Part shown: piece by piece, positions 1 through 4,979 of the stretch | Numbering within the stretch: the stretch's first letter is position 1 | Layout of the letters: each line of letters begins with the position of its first letter | Assembly (NCBI GenBank): GCA_030705665.1 | Contig: JAUZQA010000308.1 | Span: forward strand, 1 to 5,351 | Length of the DNA: 5,351 nt | Reading direction: 5' to 3' | DNA from: Bacillota bacterium | Lineage (GTDB): Bacteria > Bacillota > Bacilli > Bacillales_B > DSM-18226 | Position numbers and translations under genes: made by a program | The notes under the pieces: model-generated | The model's input: only the letters and a program-made list of their open reading frames with translations | Databases searched by the model: none | Told to the model about the DNA's origin: nothing

Positions 1-164
1 CCAATCTTTTTGTGGTCAACCGTTGTAATCCATTCTCTCCAAAGCCAGCCCCATCTTTTTAAATAGGTTAGGGCAAAGATGATACCCACAGTTGCCAAAA
101 CAATGGATACATCTGCACCATAAATCATAGGATCGCCTGTTACAAAAAAACCCGATGTTTTCAT
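1..164 (-). CDS. qoxB: Cytochrome aa3 menaquinol oxidase subunit I, N-terminal fragment (runs off left edge)
   Basis: Only the first 54 codons are present; the gene continues beyond base 1. The product is the large haem-copper subunit of the aa3-type menaquinol oxidase, which reduces oxygen to water and pumps protons across the cytoplasmic membrane. The visible part holds the QoxB-type start FFVTGDPMIYGADVS, a first membrane segment at about residues 18-36, and the conserved WITTVDHKKIG stretch that leads into the next helix of subunit I proteins. The haem and CuB histidines lie outside the window. The ATG at 164 is preceded by a perfect AGGAGG (175-180) with a 10-nt spacer. It starts 22 nt after the qoxA stop on the same strand, so the two are almost certainly cotranscribed. 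Identity rests on the N-terminal motifs and on qoxA next door. Confidence 0.93.
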   Translation of the reverse strand, partial: MKTSGFFVTGDPMIYGADVSIVLATVGIIFALTYLKRWGWLWREWITTVDHKKI

Positions 165-186
165 GGGAAAATTTCCTCCTTCTAGA

Positions 187-1104
187 TTATTTTGTATTCA
201 TCGCAGGCATGGACATTTTGGACATGTCATCACCATACCCGTGCATATGATGGTAGTATTTTCCTCCGTTTTTATTTACGATGTCTTCATATAAGTTTTT
301 TGGATATGCAGAGAAGCTCAATTCTTTCACATTCCCTGGTTTTAACAAATCAGCATATCCCGCTTTCGTAAGCTTAGGAGAGTCTTTCTTTAGTCCTGCT
401 GCCCATTTATTGAAATCAGCTTGATTAACTGCTTTTACTCTAAATTGCATATGGGCAAATCCTTTGCCAGTGAAGTTAGCCCCTGAACCAAAATAATTGC
501 CTGGCTTATCTGCTTGCAGCCACAACCCCATCGACATTCCAGGCATGGAATACTCTTGCCCGCCGAGCTGTGGTACCCAGAATGAATTCATCGGTGCATC
601 GGCTGTTAGCACGAATTGGATGGGAACTCCTGCTGGAATGACTGCATAGTTGACAGTAGCGACCTTTTGACCTGGATAAGTGAACAACCATTTCCAATCC
701 ATTGAAGTGACTTGGACTACTACTGGTTTGACATCCTTTACAGGAGGCTTTGTTAAATTAATAGTAGTTTTAGCGGTATATACACCAAGAATCGCAATAA
801 TAATAATTGGAATTCCCCACCAAACAATTTCCAGCAACTTGCTGTCCTCCCATTCAGGTTGATAGGGTGCATCGTTCCCAGGCTTATCTCTATAACGCAG
901 TAAAAGATAAATAAAAATGATTAACACAGGAATAATGATCACAGCACATAAGATGACAGAGATTAATATTAAATCTAACTCTTGTTGACCAACGGGCCCT
1001 TTTGGATTAAGGACAATGTATTTGCGTTTGTCACAACCAGCCAACAACACAGTGCCCAATAAATAAAAGAAAGAAAATTTACTATTTCGAATCCATTTTC
1101 CCAC
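187..1104 (-). CDS. qoxA: Cytochrome aa3 menaquinol oxidase subunit II (lipoprotein)
   Basis: Subunit II of the aa3 menaquinol oxidase, about 305 aa, close to the usual QoxA length. A lipoprotein signal comes first: basic residues, a hydrophobic run, then the lipobox LLAGC with Cys24 as lipidation site. Two membrane helices follow at about 45-70 and 92-115, then an external cupredoxin domain containing DWKWLFTYP and FWVPQLGGQEYSMPG. The CuA cysteines of cytochrome c oxidases are absent: the equivalent stretch reads GSGANFTG (about 206-213). This marks a quinol oxidase, not a cytochrome c oxidase. The C-terminus is rich in His and Met (HHMHGYGDDMSKMSMPAM). I chose the GTG at 1104 because AAGGGGG lies 8 nt upstream and because it places the lipobox at a normal distance; an in-frame ATG at 1173 would add 23 residues before the signal and has no good ribosome binding site. 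qoxB follows after 22 nt. Confidence 0.93.
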   Translation of the reverse strand: MGKWIRNSKFSFFYLLGTVLLAGCDKRKYIVLNPKGPVGQQELDLILISVILCAVIIIPVLIIFIYLLLRYRDKPGNDAPYQPEWEDSKLLEIVWWGIPIIIIAILGVYTAKTTINLTKPPVKDVKPVVVQVTSMDWKWLFTYPGQKVATVNYAVIPAGVPIQFVLTADAPMNSFWVPQLGGQEYSMPGMSMGLWLQADKPGNYFGSGANFTGKGFAHMQFRVKAVNQADFNKWAAGLKKDSPKLTKAGYADLLKPGNVKELSFSAYPKNLYEDIVNKNGGKYYHHMHGYGDDMSKMSMPAMNTK

Positions 1105-1365
1105 TTTAAAATCCCCCTTATGTAAATTTGTGGCTTTTAACATGAACAGTTGTCTCATAGTAAAAGCTTCCACTCAGCCTTTTGTTTAATTTCCACATAA
1201 ATCAATAATTTTACTAATTTTGTAAGCAATATTTTTATGCTTCCAGAAGAACCTAGTTTTAATACAGAATTCTGATTTGTGTCTGCATCGGATTTAATCG
1301 GCAAATACTAAATAAGCAGTACAAGTGTATAGTTTACGTAATTTTCCCTTTTTCATCCAAAAAAA
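1105..1365. other. Non-coding region upstream of qoxA
   Basis: About 260 AT-rich bases between the terminators of the actin operon and qoxA. The qox promoter should lie here on the minus strand, because the two terminators upstream would block read-through. I looked for TTGACA/TATAAT pairs with 16-18 nt spacing and found no convincing one. Partial elements exist (for example TTGCTT at about 1228-1223), but I do not call them. No small gene with a ribosome binding site is seen. Confidence 0.4.
1113..1119 (-). promoter_or_regulatory. Ribosome binding site that sets the qoxA GTG start
   Basis: AAGGGGG on the minus strand, 8 nt before GTG at 1104-1102. It favours this start over the upstream in-frame ATG codons at 1173, 1158 and 1143, none of which has a comparable site. 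Confidence 0.75.
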
Positions 1366-1412
1366 CCCTCCACTGCAGGAATATGGTTTTCCATACTGAC
1401 TACAGTGGAGGG
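1366..1412 (-). terminator. Second rho-independent terminator downstream of the actin operon
   Basis: CCCTCCACTG (1366-1375) pairs perfectly with CAGTGGAGGG (1403-1412), and a mismatch followed by two further pairs extends the stem. A small inner hairpin TATGG-TTTT-CCATA (1382-1395) sits in the loop. On the minus strand the stem runs straight into seven T residues (plus-strand A run 1359-1365). That polarity fits minus-strand transcripts coming from the actin operon, and it insulates qox from them. Confidence 0.8.
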
Positions 1413-1428
1413 CTTAGTTTATTTTGGA

Positions 1429-1456
1429 AAATAAAAGAAGGCCTTTTAAAGGGCCT
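1429..1456 (-). terminator. First rho-independent terminator of the actin operon
   Basis: The hairpin AGGCC (1439-1443) / GGCCT (1452-1456), extended by a G-T and an A-T pair around a TTAA loop, is followed on the minus strand by TCTTTTATTTT. It lies 28 nt after the stop codon of the 221-aa gene, a normal terminator distance. Confidence 0.8.
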
Positions 1457-1483
1457 CCCAGGTTTTGGTTTACTACGTAATCC

Positions 1484-2149
1484 TTAAAAATCAACATCGA
1501 TAACTTCTTTAATCGTCCCGGTTATTCGATTACTTTCGAGCAGTTGACCTTCCTTGATATCACTCGCTTCTTCCGAGAAATCCACAGCAGTAACAGGATT
1601 TTCCGAAACAGTTGGACGAATTGCAAGTTCATTTTTTAGTAAGGTAATCTGCTCTAAAATCTCGCTGCGAAAAGAGCTTAACAACGTTTGGAATTCTATC
1701 TTGTCTAATTTTTCCTCGCCGAGCTTCGATAAAGAAGCTCGCAAATCGTTTGCATTGTCAGATTCCTTCTCAATCGGAATGGCAGCAAATTCTTGTTTAA
1801 GTAAGTTGATCTCAGTTAAGAACTCTTCTCGAAGGTTATTAAATAAGGATTTGGACTTTTCTGTTTCTGTTTTTTCGATATCCTGCTCAACGAGCTTTGC
1901 TATATATTCTCCCAGCTCATTCGCCATTGCTTTTTGCTCAAGAATCGAATACACCTTTGAAGAGGATTTTGAAGCTTCTAAAGTAAACGTAAGACTCCCA
2001 TTTTTACTTTCTAAATCCTTATCAACACCATCCGTTTGAGGATTGACAGCATTTAGCAACAAGTTTGACAGGGCATAAAATGGTTCAAGCATTTGTGAAT
2101 AAATATTGTTTGTTCCACCATCAACAAGGAAATAATCTTTATTGGCCAC
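1484..2149 (-). CDS. Acidic coiled-coil protein of unknown function, partner of the actin-like gene
   Basis: I do not recognise this 221-aa protein. It has no signal peptide or membrane segment, so it is probably cytoplasmic. It is strongly acidic (about 41 Asp/Glu against 23 Lys/Arg by count). Residues about 100-125 and 154-178 are heptad-like, and the two segments resemble each other (LFNNLREEFLTEINLLKQEF and LLSSFRSEILEQITLLKNEL), suggesting an internal duplication. The chain ends in an acidic tail, EVIDVDF. The start is GTG at 2149, set by GGAGGAG (2155-2161) 5 nt upstream. The gene begins 17 nt after the actin-like gene and precedes two terminators, so it is the last gene of a two-gene operon. 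Position suggests an adaptor or regulator of the filament. It does not resemble the small basic ribbon-helix-helix ParR proteins, and no helix-turn-helix is evident. Function is inferred from context only. Confidence 0.85.
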   Translation of the reverse strand: MANKDYFLVDGGTNNIYSQMLEPFYALSNLLLNAVNPQTDGVDKDLESKNGSLTFTLEASKSSSKVYSILEQKAMANELGEYIAKLVEQDIEKTETEKSKSLFNNLREEFLTEINLLKQEFAAIPIEKESDNANDLRASLSKLGEEKLDKIEFQTLLSSFRSEILEQITLLKNELAIRPTVSENPVTAVDFSEEASDIKEGQLLESNRITGTIKEVIDVDF

Positions 2150-2154
2150 TGGTT

Positions 2155-2161
2155 CTCCTCC
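2155..2161 (-). promoter_or_regulatory. Ribosome binding site for the GTG-started acidic gene
   Basis: GGAGGAG on the minus strand, 5 nt before GTG at 2149-2147. It lies inside the 17-nt gap between the two genes and supports independent, efficient initiation on the second cistron. Confidence 0.8.
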
Positions 2162-2166
2162 ACTTC

Positions 2167-3321
2167 TTAAGCAAAAACTGCGTTCGTTTCGTGCCGGCTG
2201 ATAATTTCCAAGCCATATAAATTTAACTTTCTAGTCTCTGGAAGGAACAGATGATTTCGCTCTCTAATTTCGGCTCCATACCTGGTATCAATTGATTCTT
2301 GGATGAACTTTTTAAGAATGCCGGCTATACCACCGATGTAGACATATTTATAGACTTTATCTTTTGGTGATGGAAATGTGTTTTCAATTTTTGTTAATAA
2401 AATCTGTGTGTATTCCCTTAAGGACTCATGGATTTGTTCCGTTAGATCAACCTTTTTACCGCTGTTTCCATCCAATTGTTCCATTTTTGTTTTCTCAATG
2501 TTATTAATAATAAATTCTTCTAAGGAACGAACATCATCAAAGTGCTCTAGTAACTTTTCACTTCTTAATTTTTCAATGTGTTTTAAATATGAAATATCAG
2601 TGTAACAGTTAAATGAATCCCTGCTCTTAGGAGCCTGCAATCCAGTTTGAAGCAATGCCAGATCAACAGTTCCTCCACCTAAATCCACAATCAGGGTTTC
2701 ATAGTTTTGAAAGGCATTTGCTTCCTCACGATCTTGCAGGTCAAAATCCTTTTTGATTGCCCACCGAGCAACTTCACTTTCAATCCGGCATTTGCTTGTT
2801 TCAACGTGAATGGTGATCACTCTTTCTAATCCTGGAGTTAAAACTGCAACTTGGTGCTCCCCTTTAAATCGACCTGCCATTTTATTTTGCATTTCACTGA
2901 ACTTGTTTGTTTTCTTCAGCAGCCAAATTGGAAGCATCGTAGAAAAATAATCAATGTTCACCCGGTTGTCTTCTTTACCGTTCCCTTTTAATACATTGTA
3001 ATAGGCAACTGATGCCAGGAACATCACATAAGGAATCTCGGATTCCGTTTTATCATGAAGCTTATTGATATGAATATTTCCTAATATCTGGTTTTCAGCT
3101 GCATCACCGACTAGATAAAATTTCTCTACACCATTTATCGTTGTTGAAACAAGCAAGCTATGAAGAAGGGATTGGGGGTCCTCAAATGTAGTAGGAAAAT
3201 GACCTTCCGCCTTTTCTTTCGTTATTTCTACCACATTGGTAGGAATCTCAAAATAATATCCATCTACAAGAGTTTGGAAGATTGAATTACCAAAATCGAC
3301 ATTCTGACGCTTTATATCCAT
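2167..3321 (-). CDS. Alp7A/ParM-like actin ATPase
   Basis: A 384-aa member of the actin/Hsp70 ATPase superfamily, closest in feel to the plasmid-segregation actins Alp7A and ParM, which form dynamic filaments that move DNA. Actin signatures appear in order: phosphate-1 motif VDFGNS (about 8-13), phosphate-2 motif DLGGGTVDL (213-221, with Asp213 and Asp220), and an adenosine-binding motif YIGGIAGILKKFI (328-340). All key nucleotide-contact positions look intact, so it is probably an active ATPase. The segment RIESEVARWAIKKDFDL (about 179-195) is also plausible for this group. I chose the ATG at 3321 because AGAGGAG (3327-3333) sits 5 nt before it; an in-frame ATG at 3339 has no good site and would add six residues. 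The promoter lies about 35-60 nt upstream. It forms an operon with the acidic coiled-coil gene after 17 nt. The chromosomal setting (qox on one side, a wall protein on the other) is unusual for a segregation actin. The family call is firm; the cellular role is not known. Confidence 0.9.
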   Translation of the reverse strand: MDIKRQNVDFGNSIFQTLVDGYYFEIPTNVVEITKEKAEGHFPTTFEDPQSLLHSLLVSTTINGVEKFYLVGDAAENQILGNIHINKLHDKTESEIPYVMFLASVAYYNVLKGNGKEDNRVNIDYFSTMLPIWLLKKTNKFSEMQNKMAGRFKGEHQVAVLTPGLERVITIHVETSKCRIESEVARWAIKKDFDLQDREEANAFQNYETLIVDLGGGTVDLALLQTGLQAPKSRDSFNCYTDISYLKHIEKLRSEKLLEHFDDVRSLEEFIINNIEKTKMEQLDGNSGKKVDLTEQIHESLREYTQILLTKIENTFPSPKDKVYKYVYIGGIAGILKKFIQESIDTRYGAEIRERNHLFLPETRKLNLYGLEIISRHETNAVFA

Positions 3322-3326
3322 TTTTT

Positions 3327-3333
3327 CTCCTCT
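3327..3333 (-). promoter_or_regulatory. Ribosome binding site that sets the actin-like gene start
   Basis: AGAGGAG on the minus strand, 5 nt before ATG at 3321-3319. The alternative ATG at 3339-3337 lies upstream of this site and lacks its own. Confidence 0.8.
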
Positions 3334-3339
3334 TTTCAT

Positions 3340-3417
3340 GTTGATTACCTGACAATTATATATTTTTCTTTCTCATTTGTCTAAATATGTTAATAATTTG
3401 GACTATTATAAATCAAC
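3340..3417. repeat. Short inverted repeat flanking the actin-operon promoter
   Basis: GTTGATT (3340-3346) and AATCAAC (3411-3417) form a 7-bp inverted pair on either side of the promoter. This could be a pair of operator half-sites for autoregulation, but a 7-bp match in AT-rich DNA may well be chance. Confidence 0.3.
3355..3383 (-). promoter_or_regulatory. Sigma-A promoter of the actin operon
   Basis: On the minus strand, -35 TAGACA (3383-3378, five of six consensus bases) is followed by 17 nt and a perfect -10 TATAAT (3360-3355). The predicted start site is near 3348, giving a leader of about 27 nt that contains the ribosome binding site. A second TATAAT at 3410-3405 has no good -35 and is less likely to be used. 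Confidence 0.75.
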
Positions 3418-3438
3418 TTTCAATATGATATTTCAATA
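3418..3438. repeat. Pair of TTTCAATA direct repeats upstream of the actin operon
   Basis: TTTCAATA occurs at 3418-3425 and again at 3431-3438, a period of 13 bp, just upstream of the actin promoter. Segregation actins normally have centromere repeats in this position, but two 8-bp copies are far fewer than typical arrays. Weak evidence. Confidence 0.3.
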
Positions 3439-3441
3439 CTT

Positions 3442-3464
3442 TTTTTAATAAATTCGATTAAAAA
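3442..3464. repeat. AT-only hairpin in the divergent intergenic region
   Basis: TTTTTAAT (3442-3449) and ATTAAAAA (3457-3464) can pair around a 7-nt loop. The stem has no G-C pairs and no T-run follows on either strand, so it is not a terminator. Possible function unknown; it may be compositional. Confidence 0.3.
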
Positions 3465-3516
3465 GTGATGGCAGTATAGGTAATAACTGGAATAGTCTAT
3501 CTTTTTTCATCTATTA

Positions 3517-3533
3517 TGTAACATGAATGTAAT
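3517..3533 (+). promoter_or_regulatory. WalR (YycF) response-regulator binding box
   Basis: TGTAAC-ATGAA-TGTAAT matches exactly the known WalR consensus of two TGTWA(A/T/C) hexamers separated by 5 nt. It faces the YocH-like wall gene, and yocH is an established member of the WalRK (YycFG) regulon in Bacillus subtilis. A -10-like TATAGT begins 23 nt after the box, so the box would lie against the -35 position, as expected for an activator replacing a poor -35. Confidence 0.8.
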
Positions 3534-3556
3534 AAAAAAGAGCTTTACATAAGCCT

Positions 3557-3562
3557 TATAGT
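3557..3562 (+). promoter_or_regulatory. yocH: Probable -10 element of the WalR-dependent yocH promoter
   Basis: TATAGT (five of six consensus bases). The -35 position 17 nt upstream is a poor AAAAAA-like sequence directly after the WalR box. The transcript would start near 3568-3570, leaving a leader of about 180 nt. Other candidates are TTGATA (3590-3595) with TATAAA (3615-3620) at a long 19-nt spacing, and an extended -10 TGTTACTAT (3702-3710). Confidence 0.5.
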
Positions 3563-3654
3563 ACTGGGATTTTTACCATAAAAACACTTTTGATAGGGTT
3601 GTTTTTCTGATTATTATAAAAACTAGAAACATTATCGTAATATAAATGCCACTT

Positions 3655-3672
3655 ATGTAAACGATTTAACAT
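3655..3672 (+). promoter_or_regulatory. Possible cre-like palindrome upstream of yocH
   Basis: ATGTAAACGATTTAACAT is a near-palindrome that matches the CcpA operator consensus TGWNANCGNTNWCA at all but one position (an A in place of the C near the end). It lies in the leader of the WalR-type promoter and upstream of the extended -10 candidate. Also contains a lone WalR half-site TGTAAA. Weak. Confidence 0.25.
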
Positions 3673-3737
3673 CTCCTTGTTCTTTGTTTTAGAGAAATCA
3701 ATGTTACTATTAGGAAAAATTAGCAACCAAGGAACAT

Positions 3738-3743
3738 GGAGGG
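3738..3743 (+). promoter_or_regulatory. yocH: Ribosome binding site that sets the yocH start
   Basis: GGAGGG, 7 nt before ATG at 3751. An earlier in-frame ATG at 3736 overlaps this site and has only AAGGA 2 nt upstream, too close to work well. Starting at 3751 also gives a standard signal peptide. Confidence 0.8.
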
Positions 3744-3750
3744 TAAAAGA

Positions 3751-4581
3751 ATGCTTAACAAAATCAAAACTTTCGTAGCAGTTGCTGTACTCTCAGGAAC
3801 TGTAAGTGCTAATGTACAAGCTGCTACTGTAACAGTAAAAAAAGGGGATACTCTTTGGGAACTATCACGCGTACATAATTCATCCGTAGAAAATATCCAA
3901 AAGTTGAACCATCTTACAACAGACCTTATTCACCCTGGGGATGTCTTAACAATTGCCCCAGAAAAACATTATACGGTTGTTTCGGGTGATAACTTATGGG
4001 ACATTGCCAAAGAGCATCACGTAAGCGTTTCACAAGTTAAAGAATGGAACAATCTAATTACTGACTTAATCCACCCTGGATTAAATCTATTAATCTTTGA
4101 GGGTGACGATACGAATAACACTGAAAATCAAGTACAGGCTTCAGAAACTACAGCATCAGTGACAAGTCCAGCACCTGCTCAGGCAGAAGCAGCACCACAG
4201 CCCGCTGTACAAGTCCCGCCTGCTCAAACACAACCAACACCGCCACCGGCGCCAGCACCTAGTGCACCTGCTGCAGCCAGCAGTGGAGGTTCAAAACAAA
4301 TTACAGTAAAAGCAACTGCTTACACTGCTTCCTGTGATGGATGTTCCGGTGTTACAGCTACCGGTATTAACATAAAGGAGAATCCCAATGAAAAAGTGAT
4401 TGCTGTTGACCCATCTGTCATACCTCTCGGAAGTAAGGTATATGTTGAAGGCGTTGGAGAAGCAACTGCTGCCGATACCGGTGGAGCGATTAAAGGAAAT
4501 CGCATCGATGTCTTTATTCCTTCTGAACAAGCTGCCATTAATTTTGGGGTAAAACAACTAAAAGTGACTATATTAAACTAA
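3751..4581 (+). CDS. yocH: YocH-like secreted LysM/3D-domain cell-wall protein
   Basis: A 276-aa exported wall protein. A signal peptide (MLNKIK, then a hydrophobic run) ends at about ANVQA, residue 24. Two LysM peptidoglycan-binding repeats follow (about 26-69 and 73-116), sharing the TDLIHPG motif, each with a GDTLW or GDNLW start. Residues about 117-180 are a Pro/Ala/Gln-rich linker. The C-terminus (about 183-276) is a 3D domain, named for its three aspartates, seen here in AVDPSVIPLG (Asp220), ADTGGAIKG (Asp242) and RIDVF (Asp253). A CxxC pair (Cys195, Cys198) lies near its start. This order and length match Bacillus YocH, an autolysin-type protein thought to act on wall peptidoglycan; the fold is related to lytic transglycosylases. 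Control by the WalRK system is indicated by the perfect WalR box upstream. The gene stands alone, with a strong terminator 10 nt after its stop. Confidence 0.9.
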   Translation: MLNKIKTFVAVAVLSGTVSANVQAATVTVKKGDTLWELSRVHNSSVENIQKLNHLTTDLIHPGDVLTIAPEKHYTVVSGDNLWDIAKEHHVSVSQVKEWNNLITDLIHPGLNLLIFEGDDTNNTENQVQASETTASVTSPAPAQAEAAPQPAVQVPPAQTQPTPPPAPAPSAPAAASSGGSKQITVKATAYTASCDGCSGVTATGINIKENPNEKVIAVDPSVIPLGSKVYVEGVGEATAADTGGAIKGNRIDVFIPSEQAAINFGVKQLKVTILN

Positions 4582-4590
4582 CGATAAAAG

Positions 4591-4620
4591 AACGGGAGTC
4601 GACAAGTCGACTCCCGTTTT
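4591..4620 (+). terminator. Bidirectional rho-independent terminator between converging genes
   Basis: AACGGGAGTCGAC (4591-4603) and GTCGACTCCCGTT (4606-4618) form a 13-bp perfect stem around a tiny AA loop (in practice the top pair opens). On the plus strand TTTTGTTT follows; on the minus strand the stem is followed by CTTTTAT. It ends yocH from the left and the DUF1450 gene from the right, which stops at 4631. Confidence 0.92.
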
Positions 4621-4630
4621 GTTTCGTAAT

Positions 4631-4873
4631 TTATTTGGCGTTTCCACTTTGAACGGTCTGTAGAATTTGTTTGACTAAATCTTCAGCATTATTTGCTTCA
4701 ATGGTTGTAAGCTGAATGCGGCTAAATGGCTTTTCTCTGCATCTCAAACAACGTCTGAAGCAATCGGTGACATATACGTCTACAACATCTTTATGATTTT
4801 GCCGAAGGATCTCAATGGCTTTATCAGCATCAGTGAATTGAATATTTCGCTCACAAAACTTAGCCACTCTCAT
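4631..4873 (-). CDS. DUF1450 family four-cysteine protein
   Basis: An 80-aa cytoplasmic protein of the DUF1450 (YuzB-type) family, whose function is not established. Diagnostic features are an N-terminal FC..N (Cys7) and a central DCFRRCLRC (Cys38, Cys42, Cys45, spacing Cx3Cx2C), followed by a C-terminal NAEDLVKQIL helix like the family's ADQLV segment. The four cysteines may bind a metal or an iron-sulphur cluster, or be redox active; this is inference. Basic residues cluster around the cysteines (RR, R, REK), more than in the YuzB pattern I know. ATG at 4873 is preceded by AAAGGA about 9 nt upstream. It converges on yocH with a shared terminator and lies downstream of the cupin gene, from which a terminator separates it. 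No clear promoter is seen in the short gap. Confidence 0.8.
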   Translation of the reverse strand: MRVAKFCERNIQFTDADKAIEILRQNHKDVVDVYVTDCFRRCLRCREKPFSRIQLTTIEANNAEDLVKQILQTVQSGNAK

Positions 4874-4897
4874 TTTCTATTTTCCTTTCTGGATAAA

Positions 4898-4944
4898 AAA
4901 GATATGGACCATCAATGAAACACTTTGGTTCGATGATGGTCCAT
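4898..4944 (-). terminator. Rho-independent terminator of the cupin gene
   Basis: ATGGACCATCA (4904-4914) pairs with TGATGGTCCAT (4934-4944), an 11-bp perfect stem with a 19-nt loop. On the minus strand ATC and then a run of T residues follow (plus-strand A run before 4901). It lies about 35 nt after the cupin stop codon and just upstream of the DUF1450 gene. Confidence 0.8.
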
Positions 4945-4979
4945 TTCTTAAATTAGCCTAAAAATGTGTGGCTCTCTTG

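Noticed and set aside
506..862. Open frames of 63 (minus) and 60 (plus) codons
   Set aside because: Both lie inside qoxA in other frames, with no ribosome binding site or family resemblance.
1105..1173. Longer qoxA start at the ATG at 1173
   Set aside because: It would put 23 residues before a normal lipoprotein signal, and the GTG at 1104 has a much better ribosome binding site.
1554..2039. 161-codon open frame on the plus strand
   Set aside because: It lies wholly antisense inside the acidic coiled-coil gene, has no good ribosome binding site and has a Ser/Phe-rich composition typical of an antisense shadow.
3442..3464. Hairpin as a transcription terminator
   Set aside because: The stem has no G-C pairs and no T-run follows on either strand; neither divergent gene would need a terminator here.
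3523..3552. Nine-codon open frame beginning at the ATG inside the WalR box
   Set aside because: It has no ribosome binding site, overlaps the WalR box and probable promoter, and would lie upstream of the predicted transcript start.
4291..4557. Two minus-strand open frames of 88 and 72 codons
   Set aside because: Both are antisense to the 3D domain of the YocH-like protein, which has clear conserved motifs in the plus frame.
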